Of a DNA stretch of 64,000 nt, positions 1 to 8,079 are shown one piece after another. The stretch is from Bacteroidia bacterium (GTDB lineage Bacteria; Bacteroidota; Bacteroidia; NS11-12g; UBA9320): positions 62,001 through 126,000 of the forward strand of contig JAOLBX010000004.1 of assembly GCA_028339355.1 (NCBI GenBank). Direction: 5' to 3'. The first letter of the stretch is position 1; every line of letters starts with the position of its first letter. Made by a program: the position numbers and the translations under genes. The notes beneath the pieces were generated by a model. That model saw only the letters and a program-made list of their open reading frames with translations, had not been told where the DNA came from and made no database searches.

Positions 1-37
1 TATTTATAATAAATCTTAATAAAGAAGTTCGAAATTA

Positions 38-98
38 GGACCGAAAGGCCCACTTTTTATTCCCAAGAATAATTTATTATCCTTGGGAATAATTTTTT
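38..98 (+). terminator. Tandem rho-independent terminators, + strand
   Basis: Two hairpins followed by T runs stand in series. The first is an imperfect GG.CC stem around a GAAA loop (about 38-50) followed by five T. The second has a perfect 11-bp stem (57-67 with 82-92) around a 14-base loop and is followed by six T (93-98). The T runs lie on the + strand, so they would end a gene lying left of this window. The rest of 1-227 shows no coding sequence. Confidence 0.6.
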
Positions 99-227
99 CT
101 AAAAGTAGCTAAATCATCCCCAAAATAGTGTGACTTAACACCCCTCTGCTCCACACAAAAAAGATTGCAAGTGTTTGTCTATTAGATTGATACAGTACTT
201 TAACTACACCCTAAATAGCCGGAGGTG

Positions 228-686
228 TTAATTGCTAATGTACAGCGAATTACCACTCCTACTCACCCTGTAGGTTTTCAGATTACACAAAGCAGGGCCA
301 CCTAACCGTGCACTATTAAATGAAAAAGTAGATGGACAACATTCTACAAATGTAGTGTCAGACATGGAGCCACATTTTAGTTGTAATATTTCATTGTCTA
401 ATAGAATACGAGAGCAGTCATTCTCCGATTGATAGGTACAGGTTCTTTCGATTGCATAAAAAATATCATCGTAATTATGAATCAAATATATACCCCTATT
501 TCCACCGTTTATCTCCTTAAACTCACCTAGGTTTTGAAGGTTAAAATATTCAGGAAGGTTCATGTTTATAGTCACGTTAACACCTACACTCGGTATAAAG
601 CAATCTCCAGTTAAAGAATCATCTGGTTTACATGATTCCGTTAGTATTGAAATTAGAAATAGAGGAATAAGTAAATAGCTTTTCAT
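228..686 (-). CDS. Hypothetical cysteine-rich lipoprotein
   Basis: A 152-residue protein that I do not recognise. The N-terminus is a short hydrophobic signal peptide ending TESC, a loose lipobox with Cys19 followed by KPDD, so it is probably lipid-anchored in the periplasm or outer membrane. The mature part has several more cysteines, including a CC pair near residue 116, which suggests disulfides. The ATG overlaps the TGA of the upstream dehydrogenase gene (ATGA, 683-686), so the two are probably cotranscribed and translationally coupled, but nothing links them in function. It could be a small surface lipoprotein specific to this lineage. Confidence 0.6.
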   Translation of the reverse strand: MKSYLLIPLFLISILTESCKPDDSLTGDCFIPSVGVNVTINMNLPEYFNLQNLGEFKEINGGNRGIYLIHNYDDIFYAIERTCTYQSENDCSRILLDNEILQLKCGSMSDTTFVECCPSTFSFNSARLGGPALCNLKTYRVSRSGNSLYISN

Positions 687-1525
687 TTATCGTATGTATA
701 AAAACCCTTTCCAGACTTTCTACCATAATAACCGGCCTGAACCTTTTTTTGTTGTATTCTGTTCGGTCTAAACTTTTGGTCATAATTAAAAAGACTATAC
801 ATCGATTCTGTCACAGACAAGTTCGTTTCTACTCCTATTAAATCCATTAGCTGAAATGGTCCCATCTTAAACCCTGAGCTACGCACTAAATCATCGATAA
901 CATCATGACTTGCTACATCCTCTTCTAATATTTTAAGCCCCTCCACATAAAAGTGTCGAGCGACGCGATTCACAATAAATCCCGGAGCATCTTTTGCTAC
1001 AATACACTTTTTATTGACACTAGAAACGTATTCTTTTGCTTTGCTAAGTACCTCTGGAGAAGTTTGCTCCGCACTTATTACTTCTACCAGTTTCATAATG
1101 TGAGCCGGATTAAAGTAGTGAATACCGACAACTTTACTTGGATATATAAACCCTGCCGCTATCTGAGTAAGTGGTATGGATGAAGTATTGGAAGCGTAAA
1201 TAGTGTCCTCTCCGTTTATTTCGGCAAGCTCAGCAAGTACTTTTGATTTTACATCCAAACGTTCTACAATGGCTTCAATTATAAGATCCACTTTTACATC
1301 GGCTATGCTGTTCGTAAATTGTAATAAAGAAAGCGTGGACTTCATACCGGCTTCGTCCAATTTTCCCAATTCAATTGCTTTAGCTAAGTTCTTAGTTACT
1401 CCTTGCTCTGCAGCTTGAAGAACATCAAAATTGATATCAAACAAAACCACTGAATGCCCTGCCATGGCAGAGACTTGAGCGATTCCTCTACCCATCACCC
1501 CCGCTCCTATTACACCTATTTTCAT
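683..1525 (-). CDS. 3-hydroxyacyl-CoA (3-hydroxybutyryl-CoA) dehydrogenase
   Basis: Oxidises L-3-hydroxyacyl-CoA to 3-oxoacyl-CoA with NAD, or the reverse, in the cytoplasm, as in butanoate, fatty-acid or phenylacetate metabolism. The 280 residues match the usual length of the single-domain-pair Hbd/PaaH type. The N-terminal Rossmann fold has GAGVMG at 7-12 with all three glycines. The catalytic dyad is visible as His136 (in GIHYFNP) and Glu148 (in KLVEV), with Asn186 in PGFIVNR. The C-terminal helical domain ends GRKSGKGFYTY, typical of the family. No other beta-oxidation genes are nearby, so the physiological substrate cannot be read from context. It overlaps the downstream lipoprotein gene by 4 bp. 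Confidence 0.9.
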   Translation of the reverse strand: MKIGVIGAGVMGRGIAQVSAMAGHSVVLFDINFDVLQAAEQGVTKNLAKAIELGKLDEAGMKSTLSLLQFTNSIADVKVDLIIEAIVERLDVKSKVLAELAEINGEDTIYASNTSSIPLTQIAAGFIYPSKVVGIHYFNPAHIMKLVEVISAEQTSPEVLSKAKEYVSSVNKKCIVAKDAPGFIVNRVARHFYVEGLKILEEDVASHDVIDDLVRSSGFKMGPFQLMDLIGVETNLSVTESMYSLFNYDQKFRPNRIQQKKVQAGYYGRKSGKGFYTYDK

Positions 1526-1595
1526 CGGTGCTAATATCTAACTTTTACACTTCTAAAACAAAGTGCTCATTACATTATGTTTATTAAATACAAGT

Positions 1596-2744
1596 CTAGT
1601 GAAGACTCCCTTGCAGGTACTTTTCAGGATTCACTTTAGCGGTGCCTTTCCATAACTCAAAATGAAATTTATTCATTCCATCATTATCAGAAGCTACTGT
1701 GGCAAAAGGTTCTCCTTGCTTAATAGCTGAACCACTAGCTAAATTTTGATATGCAACATTGGAATACACTGAATAATAGCCATTATGATCGATTATAATC
1801 GAAGTGTTAGATCCCGGCACATTTAGAATTGCCTTGACTTTACCATCAGCCACAGCCATTATTTTTTCTTTGCCTGCCACCAATATATCTATACCATTAT
1901 TCGTTATTCTTACTTTTCTTTCTTTGGAGTGTTTATGAACCCCAAATCTTCCTACAATAATACCGTTACCTACAGGCCATCTAAACTTCAATCCCTTGGA
2001 TGCACTATTACTATTTGCCTCAGCGTTTATAGCCTTATTTACCTCTTTATTTAACTTGTCAAGTGCTTCATTTTTTTCTCTCAACTGTAGAGTCAAAGAA
2101 TTATTGTTCGACTCTAACTCTCTATATTTTTGATGAATTATACGTAAAAGGCTATTCAATTTACTTATTTGTTCAACCTTATCTACAGCTATTTGCTTTT
2201 TCTGATTAGAGCTACCAATAAATACGGCAAGATTATCCGCTACTTCCTTCTCTTTGTTTTCAATAGCTTTTAGTTGTTTAACTCTAAACTCCTTTAATGT
2301 ACTGAGGTGACTCACTCTACTTACCAATTCTCCAATGTTTTTTGAAGATGCTATAAAATACAGCTTAGTCTTATAGTCTCTATTCTTATACTCTTCCAAC
2401 AATAAAGCTTGATACTGCCGAACAACAATTTTTTTTTCTTGTTCTAAAACTGTAAGTTGTTCTTCGAGGTGAATAAGATTAATCGAACTAACCTTAGATT
2501 CATTTTCTATAAGTCTTATAATCTTCTGAGCGGCTATCACTTCATACTCCAAATGAGTGATCTCTCCCATAATACCCTTTGCCTTGAGTCTATTGTCTTC
2601 AAGTATAGATTCTACGACTTGAACATCTTTTAGTAGATTTTTTTCGTAATCTGTTATCTCTATTTTTATTGCATTTAAAACAGCAGGTAGTAACATTAAA
2701 AGAAATAAAAATGCTTGCTTATATTTATCTCCGAGTAAACCCAT
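1596..2744 (-). CDS. EnvC-like murein hydrolase activator (coiled coil plus degenerate M23/LytM domain)
   Basis: A 382-residue exported protein: a hydrophobic signal segment (about 10-25), a long charged coiled coil (about 30-245) and a C-terminal LytM/M23 domain (about 255-378). The fold motifs are recognisable but the zinc ligands are replaced: the expected HxGIDI reads NNGIDI, the YxHL stretch reads YSNV, and the HLHFE motif reads KFHFE. E. coli EnvC has the same architecture and also lacks the metal site; it activates amidases at the division septum instead of cutting peptidoglycan. A similar role is inferred here. It is the last gene of the minus-strand envelope operon, and its start overlaps the DUF4292 gene by 20 bp. 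Confidence 0.85.
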   Translation of the reverse strand: MGLLGDKYKQAFLFLLMLLPAVLNAIKIEITDYEKNLLKDVQVVESILEDNRLKAKGIMGEITHLEYEVIAAQKIIRLIENESKVSSINLIHLEEQLTVLEQEKKIVVRQYQALLLEEYKNRDYKTKLYFIASSKNIGELVSRVSHLSTLKEFRVKQLKAIENKEKEVADNLAVFIGSSNQKKQIAVDKVEQISKLNSLLRIIHQKYRELESNNNSLTLQLREKNEALDKLNKEVNKAINAEANSNSASKGLKFRWPVGNGIIVGRFGVHKHSKERKVRITNNGIDILVAGKEKIMAVADGKVKAILNVPGSNTSIIIDHNGYYSVYSNVAYQNLASGSAIKQGEPFATVASDNDGMNKFHFELWKGTAKVNPEKYLQGSLH

Positions 2745-3465
2745 TCGGTATTTTGAATGGGAAAGTAGATATAAGGTTAGTATTTACGTTTTGATAATTA
2801 AGAACAACATCTAAATTTTGTGTGCCCTTTTTGACATCTATGCTCACAATTTTGGGCATTAATAGTTCATTTACAATCTCATACATATCATATTGTATAT
2901 GAGCACTTTGAGTGGAATCTTCGGTTCTAATTTTTGAGCTAAACGTTCTTATTTCATTATTTATTTTCAAAGTGTTAGTAGCCAAGCCTTCGTTCCCGTT
3001 TAATTCCATTTTTACACTCTCAAATATGTAATCACCTTTAGGAAAAATTGCATTACCCAATAAAAGATTTTGGACCTGGCCAATATTAGCTCTATATCCC
3101 AAGTATTGATCAAGGTAGCTATTGTCATAGGCCATGTATTCTTGACTTAGCGAGTTTACCATAAAAAAGCTGTCTTGAGTTATGAGCACTGTTGCTCCTA
3201 TACCAAACAAGCTGAACTTGCCCCAGATAATGCTATCCTTTTTTATCTTCAGGTGCATAGATACATTCGTGGTCTTTCCATTGGTCGTTACAGCTGCTTT
3301 ACCTCTAGCTTCTAGATAATCACTATCAAACTGAGAATCCCAATATTTCTGTAAGGTCTCCAAATTCATTGCTACCGGCTGAGCAAATTTTCTAGACTTG
3401 CAAGATGCCACAGTTATCGCAGTGAAAATTAAAAGAAGGATAGTGTTACCTTTTAGTGAGCTCAT
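2725..3465 (-). CDS. DUF4292 family lipoprotein
   Basis: 246 residues with a clear lipoprotein signal (hydrophobic stretch ending VASC, Cys22). The body resembles DUF4292 proteins, Bacteroidota lipoproteins with a beta-rich LolA/LolB-like appearance: an early RGKAAV segment, then alternating strands, and a C-terminal segment about slopes and inequalities of lipids that is hydrophobic and amphipathic. A role in lipoprotein or lipid handling in the envelope is inference from fold resemblance only. It sits between the TPR lipoprotein and the EnvC-like gene with overlaps on both sides, so the three are almost certainly one transcript. Confidence 0.75.
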   Translation of the reverse strand: MSSLKGNTILLLIFTAITVASCKSRKFAQPVAMNLETLQKYWDSQFDSDYLEARGKAAVTTNGKTTNVSMHLKIKKDSIIWGKFSLFGIGATVLITQDSFFMVNSLSQEYMAYDNSYLDQYLGYRANIGQVQNLLLGNAIFPKGDYIFESVKMELNGNEGLATNTLKINNEIRTFSSKIRTEDSTQSAHIQYDMYEIVNELLMPKIVSIDVKKGTQNLDVVLNYQNVNTNLISTFPFKIPNGFTRR

Positions 3466-5128
3466 CTATTTCTAATTGCATGGAATTGGCTAAAGTCTGA
3501 TTCCCCAATGTTAAAAAAATTTCCTTAGCAAGGATATAGTATTCTGGATTTTTGGGGTCAATCTCCATACATTTGTCTAGCAACTTCAGTGCAGCATCGT
3601 AATCTTTCATGCCATAGAGTATCCAAGCTTTAGTATCTAGAAAGAAAGGATTACTTGGCTCTAGTTTTAATGCTAAATTGATTAATGAATCTGCTTTGTC
3701 TAAATTTTCTTTTCGCTCTGCTAAACTGAAAGAGTAATTATTTAAAACGGTTGAATTATAGGGACTTATCTTCAATATTTTTTCGAATAAATCCTCAGAT
3801 TTTTTGTAATTATTGAGCTGATCATATGCCGATGCTTGGCACAGCATTAACTCTGTCTTATCCGTCTTATCTATAGCTACATCAAGTCCTTGTTCTGTTA
3901 TATCTATAGCATCATTAAATTGTTCAAGATTTAGATGAGAGTATCCTTTAGCGATATATATTTCAGTGATATTTGGGAACATTTCCAATGCTTCTTCTGT
4001 ATCCACTACCTGTTGCTTATCATCTCCCAATCGTACATTCAGGCTAATCAATTTACCCCATACCTTATAGTCAGTTTTGTCAATGGTAAGAGCTCTTCTC
4101 ACGTGACTTCTCGCACCCAAATAATCCATGGCTGTTCCACTTATATCTGCCTGAAACAGATAAGGTTCAATATTAGTAGGATATTTTTCTACCAAAATGT
4201 CGCCAAACGCAAACATCTCATCTTTAATAGCAACGCTTGAATTTATATCCGAAAAATAACTGCTCACTGCTTGCAATTTTTGTTGCAGACTTAAGTCATA
4301 ATATTTAAAGGCTTCTTTCAAATTGCTAATCGCTAATTCTTTGCTGCCTTTTTGCGAGTAGATAGTATAAAGTGCATAGTAAGCCTTTCCTGTGCTTGGT
4401 TCCAAAGCAATTACCTCGTTCAGCGTTTTTATAGCCTTTGTCTCGAGCCCGGCACTTAAATAAGTCTCAGCCAAAAATCCCATATATTGTATGTTGTTCT
4501 TGTCAGAAGCCGCTAGTTCTTCCATCACCTCCACCGCTTTATCTTTCTGCCCAAACTTAGTATAAACATATTCTAGTCTTGATGAAGATTCTAGTTCCAC
4601 ACCAAATCTTTTTTGCATTAACTCCAACATCTTTATAGCCTTGTCATACTCCTTGGCATTGAAATATTGACTTGCCGATTCGGTGTAGTTATGACGCACT
4701 TCTGGCTCGTTAGCTACCATCTGAGCAAACACATCTGCACTCAATGCATACTTGCCAAACTTATTGTAAAACTGAGCTAATTGCCCTGAGTACCAATGAT
4801 TGAAAACATTGGTTGTTTTCACTGATTTTTCTGCCCAATACAATGCGTCCTCATACTTGTCTAACTGATAATGAAGTTTTGCGACCTGATACATCGCAGG
4901 GTGACTTTCAGGGTTTATCTCTAAAGATTTCAAATACAACTCAAGGGCCTTCTCGTTATTATTAAGAACCTTTTGCTTATTTGCTTCAAAATAGCTCTTC
5001 TCAAAAAGTTTTTGAACTTTATAGTCTAATCCAGAACCACTTTTACTCACAACAGTTTTGCCGGTCTTACAACCAAAAGCCATAAAACCGAGTAACAATA
5101 ACGCTATGTTAATCGGTTTTTTAACCAA
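3446..5128 (-). CDS. TPR-repeat lipoprotein
   Basis: About 560 residues. A signal peptide ends MAFGC, giving a lipid-modified Cys, and the rest is a long array of tetratricopeptide repeats with the usual spacing of small and aromatic residues (for example LEINPESHPAMYQVAKLHYQ, YYALYTIYSQKGSKELA). It probably acts as a periplasmic scaffold. There is no ATG before the lipobox; candidate starts are TTG at 5152 and TTG at 5128. I chose 5128 because it leaves a compact signal peptide (VKKPINIALLLLGF) and only an 8-bp overlap with the nucleotidyltransferase stop, but 5152 is possible. Same operon as the DUF4292 and EnvC-like genes. Confidence 0.8.
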   Translation of the reverse strand: MVKKPINIALLLLGFMAFGCKTGKTVVSKSGSGLDYKVQKLFEKSYFEANKQKVLNNNEKALELYLKSLEINPESHPAMYQVAKLHYQLDKYEDALYWAEKSVKTTNVFNHWYSGQLAQFYNKFGKYALSADVFAQMVANEPEVRHNYTESASQYFNAKEYDKAIKMLELMQKRFGVELESSSRLEYVYTKFGQKDKAVEVMEELAASDKNNIQYMGFLAETYLSAGLETKAIKTLNEVIALEPSTGKAYYALYTIYSQKGSKELAISNLKEAFKYYDLSLQQKLQAVSSYFSDINSSVAIKDEMFAFGDILVEKYPTNIEPYLFQADISGTAMDYLGARSHVRRALTIDKTDYKVWGKLISLNVRLGDDKQQVVDTEEALEMFPNITEIYIAKGYSHLNLEQFNDAIDITEQGLDVAIDKTDKTELMLCQASAYDQLNNYKKSEDLFEKILKISPYNSTVLNNYSFSLAERKENLDKADSLINLALKLEPSNPFFLDTKAWILYGMKDYDAALKLLDKCMEIDPKNPEYYILAKEIFLTLGNQTLANSMQLEIDELTKR

Positions 5129-6137
5129 TTTTTCGAGTACTGTAGTCTCCAATGCTTATTTCATTAGCTGACCCATCATAGTATGCTTTATTACCTATCA
5201 TCGAATTTGTGATAGTAGCGTTTATGATATGTGATTCAGTTTGTATGATAGTATTGCTTATAACGCTATCTTCTACTGTGCTATTATTTCCAATAGATAC
5301 ATACGGACCAACTTTTGCATTTATTAGCTTAACGTTTTCTCCAATAAAGCAGGGCTCTATAATTTCTGAATTTTCAAGTATAGCCGTGTCAGAAACTAGC
5401 TTCTCTTTAGAATTAGCTAAAACACGTTGGTTTGTGTTTACTGTAGCGTTTTTATTGCCGCAATCCCACCATTCTATAACTTTACCCGGAGTAAATCTAG
5501 ACCCTTTATCTTTTAAACTATCTAAAGCGTTAGTAAGTTGATATTCTCCTTTTTCTCTAATATCATTATCAAGCAAATGTTCTATTTCGTTTTTTAGAGC
5601 ACTTCCATCTTTAAAATAGTAAATACCAATGATTGCAAGATTAGATTTAGGGTTTTCTGGTTTCTCCACAAAATCTTCTATTATGCCATCGTTATCCAGT
5701 TGTACTACTCCGAATGCTCTTGGGTCCTCTACTTCTTTCACCCATATCGTTCCATCTACGCTGGCATCCAGTATAAAATCTGCCCTAAACAATGTATCTG
5801 CAAATGCAACAATAACGTTGCCTGAGAGTGCTTGCTTTGCCATATAGATAGCGTGAGCTGTTCCCAATGCTTCATGTTGAATATTTATTGAGCCTTTGGC
5901 CCCTATACTTTTAGCTACTTTAAGCAAGTGACCTTGCACTTCTTTGCCAAAAAATTGCTCATTTGGCCCAATAACAAAAGCTATCTCATTTAAAGGTTCG
6001 TTTACAACCTTTGCTATGTCCTCCACTAATCGTTGAACTATCGCTTTGCCAGCTACTGGCACTAATGGTTTTGGAACGGTAAGCGTGTGTGGTCTTAACC
6101 TGCTTCCTATTCCTGCCATTGGTATTATTATATTCAT
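5121..6137 (-). CDS. NDP-sugar nucleotidyltransferase with C-terminal beta-helix
   Basis: 338 residues. The N-terminal nucleotidyltransferase domain has the signature GIGSRLRP.T...PKPLVPVAGK (residues 8-31), as in glucose-1-phosphate thymidylyl- or uridylyltransferases, which make dTDP- or UDP-sugars for cell-surface polysaccharides. The C-terminal part (about 245-335) has hexapeptide-type repeats (isoleucine and valine every sixth residue, such as SVIENxxI spacing), suggesting a left-handed beta-helix. The lysine in PKP and the acidic pair near AFADTLF fit the active site. The exact sugar is not determined. It lies between dut and the TPR gene; sugar activation fits the flippase at the head of the operon. 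Confidence 0.85.
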   Translation of the reverse strand: MNIIIPMAGIGSRLRPHTLTVPKPLVPVAGKAIVQRLVEDIAKVVNEPLNEIAFVIGPNEQFFGKEVQGHLLKVAKSIGAKGSINIQHEALGTAHAIYMAKQALSGNVIVAFADTLFRADFILDASVDGTIWVKEVEDPRAFGVVQLDNDGIIEDFVEKPENPKSNLAIIGIYYFKDGSALKNEIEHLLDNDIREKGEYQLTNALDSLKDKGSRFTPGKVIEWWDCGNKNATVNTNQRVLANSKEKLVSDTAILENSEIIEPCFIGENVKLINAKVGPYVSIGNNSTVEDSVISNTIIQTESHIINATITNSMIGNKAYYDGSANEISIGDYSTRKIG

Positions 6138-6154
6138 ATTGTCTTTTTTCTAAT

Positions 6155-6589
6155 TTATGTTCCTGTATGTCCATAACCTCCAGATCCTCTTTCGGTCTCA
6201 CTTAAATTATCTGTAAGCTTAAACGAAACCTGCTCATATTTATTAATAACCATTTGAGCAATACGGTCACCGTTACTTATTTTGAAAGCTTCATTCGAAA
6301 AATTGATTAATGCTATCTTTATTTCTCCCCGATAATCTGCGTCAATAGTGCCCGGAGTATTAATTACAGAAATGCCATATTTAAATGCCAGGCCACTTCG
6401 TGGGCGTATCATTGCTTCATAGCCATCTGGTAATGCAACATATAAGCCAGTACCTAATAACTTACGCTCCATTGGTTCAATTGTAATTTCTTCAGAAACA
6501 AACGCCATTAGGTCTAAACCGGCGGACTGTTTAGTCTGATAAACTGGCAATGGATTATTGCTTTTATTAATTACCGAAAGCTCTATCAT
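6155..6589 (-). CDS. dut: dUTP diphosphatase
   Basis: Hydrolyses dUTP to dUMP and pyrophosphate, which keeps uracil out of DNA and supplies thymidylate synthesis. The 144 residues match the trimeric family. All five motifs are visible: AGLDLMA (23-29), [11 protein letters not shown] (62-72), [11 protein letters not shown] (80-90, with the catalytic aspartate), GDRIAQMV (107-114) and the C-terminal [10 protein letters not shown] (134-143) that closes over the active site of a neighbouring subunit. Its own promoter-like box (TAAATTTG) overlaps the stop of the flippase gene, so it may be expressed separately as well as from the operon. Confidence 0.95.
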   Translation of the reverse strand: MIELSVINKSNNPLPVYQTKQSAGLDLMAFVSEEITIEPMERKLLGTGLYVALPDGYEAMIRPRSGLAFKYGISVINTPGTIDADYRGEIKIALINFSNEAFKISNGDRIAQMVINKYEQVSFKLTDNLSETERGSGGYGHTGT

Positions 6590-6596
6590 TCTGCGG

Positions 6597-6604
6597 CAAA
6601 TTTA
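6597..6604 (-). promoter_or_regulatory. Bacteroidota -7 box for dut
   Basis: TAAATTTG on the minus strand, an exact match to TAnnTTTG, ending 7 bases before the dut ATG and overlapping the flippase stop codon. It predicts an internal promoter and a very short leader. No TTG element at the usual distance was noted. Confidence 0.5.
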
Positions 6605-8035
6605 GGTTTTTATCGTACTTAATATTATTCGATATCCAACGAATGTGTATAGTGACAGTATTACTACATTTAGAAGATAAAACCAGATACCCTCCAATGA
6701 CATATAATCTGCAAAAATGTATAGGCCAATACTGAGCGTTAAAAGTCCTAACACTTGTTTTACGTCATAGCTTATAGGATAGTGTTTCTGCCCCAAGAAG
6801 TAACTGATAGCCGTCATTACAAAGTAGGCGATAAGAGTGGTTATTGCCGCCGCCTTAAAACCATATTGCGGAATATATACAAGTAATAAGGCCAATGTAA
6901 TTGTTGCTCCTATTACTGAAACTAAAGCCCCCAGTCTTGTCTTATTATTGAGCTTGTACCAGATACTCAAGTTATAAAATATTCCAAGAAAAAGGTTGGC
7001 TAACAGTAATATAGGCACAATGAAAAGTGCATCGGGATGTTCATGAAATTCGGGTTTTCTAATAAGGAGTTCAGCTATTTCTTTTCTGAATAATGATGTA
7101 AATAAGAAAATAGCCCCGCAAGCAAACACAAACCAATTCATAATAATAATGTACGAAGATTTGCCTTCTTTTTTATCTGCTTGACTAAAAAACAAGGGCT
7201 CTGCCGCAAAGCGAAACGCCTGAATAAAAATAGTCATGAGCATACTCAACTTATAAAAAGTACCATAAACTCCTATTTCATAGTCCACAGTTTCCGGGGG
7301 CAACAATTTACGCATAATGATGCGATCAAAAGTTTCATTTATCATACCTGCAAACCCTAAAACAATAAGCGGCCAGGAGTATTTAAACATTGCTTTCCAA
7401 AGCTCCATGTTGGGTATCCCAAAATGACTGAAAACATCAGGACTCAAAAGAATTAACTCTACTGCACTTGCTATTAAATTCGAGATAAAAATATACTCTA
7501 TGCTGCGTTCTACGCCAGCAAACTCAGGATAATAAACTATGAAGAAGATGTTTAAACCGACGTTGATTACAATGCCGAGACTTTTAACTAAGGCAAATTT
7601 TTTGGCTTTGTCTAGATACCGAAGAAGTGCATAAGGAATGGATTTTATTACATCTATTGCTAAGATTACAGTAAATAACACTACATAAGATATATTATCA
7701 GGGTGGCCTACAAATGTTCCAACTCCTGTTTTATTGAGCAGCATTAGAAGAACAAATGCCAAAGTTATGATAGAAACAGATGATAGTGCCGTGGCAAAAA
7801 CATCTTTGTACTTCTCTTTGTTTCGCGTGAAGTTAAAAAAAGCAGTTTCCATACCGTGTGGCAATACCACAAAGAAAAATGCTGCATAAGCATAAAACTC
7901 TACATGTGGTGCTAGAAATTCTGGGGTAAAATAAGACGCAAAGAAAAATACAAGAACAAAATTGATAGACCTTCCTACTATACTTGGAATACCATAAATC
8001 GCTGTATCACCTGCTAATTTTTTTACAATGCTCAT
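6602..8035 (-). CDS. Polysaccharide flippase (Wzx/MATE-like, MVF superfamily)
   Basis: About 477 residues with roughly 12-14 hydrophobic membrane segments, resembling the polysaccharide-export/flippase proteins that move lipid-linked saccharides across the inner membrane. Sequence cues are the N-terminal VKKLAGDTAIYGIPSIVGR, typical of Bacteroidota members, and a conserved loop around TFDRIIMRKLLPP. It heads the envelope operon, next to a sugar nucleotidyltransferase, which supports a saccharide substrate. An upstream TTG at 8041 is in frame, but the ATG at 8035 is preferred because a TAGTTTTG box lies 8 bases upstream of it. The alternative, a MATE drug exporter, is less likely given the neighbours. 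Confidence 0.85.
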   Translation of the reverse strand: MSIVKKLAGDTAIYGIPSIVGRSINFVLVFFFASYFTPEFLAPHVEFYAYAAFFFVVLPHGMETAFFNFTRNKEKYKDVFATALSSVSIITLAFVLLMLLNKTGVGTFVGHPDNISYVVLFTVILAIDVIKSIPYALLRYLDKAKKFALVKSLGIVINVGLNIFFIVYYPEFAGVERSIEYIFISNLIASAVELILLSPDVFSHFGIPNMELWKAMFKYSWPLIVLGFAGMINETFDRIIMRKLLPPETVDYEIGVYGTFYKLSMLMTIFIQAFRFAAEPLFFSQADKKEGKSSYIIIMNWFVFACGAIFLFTSLFRKEIAELLIRKPEFHEHPDALFIVPILLLANLFLGIFYNLSIWYKLNNKTRLGALVSVIGATITLALLLVYIPQYGFKAAAITTLIAYFVMTAISYFLGQKHYPISYDVKQVLGLLTLSIGLYIFADYMSLEGIWFYLLNVVILSLYTFVGYRIILSTIKT

Positions 8036-8043
8036 TAACAATA

Positions 8044-8051
8044 CAAAACTA
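8044..8051 (-). promoter_or_regulatory. -7 box of the envelope operon
   Basis: TAGTTTTG on the minus strand, an exact TAnnTTTG match, 8 bases before the flippase ATG (8035). It probably starts the whole flippase-dut-nucleotidyltransferase-TPR-DUF4292-EnvC transcript. Confidence 0.5.
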
Positions 8052-8079
8052 CTAAGAAGAATTGCTTGCTATACACACA

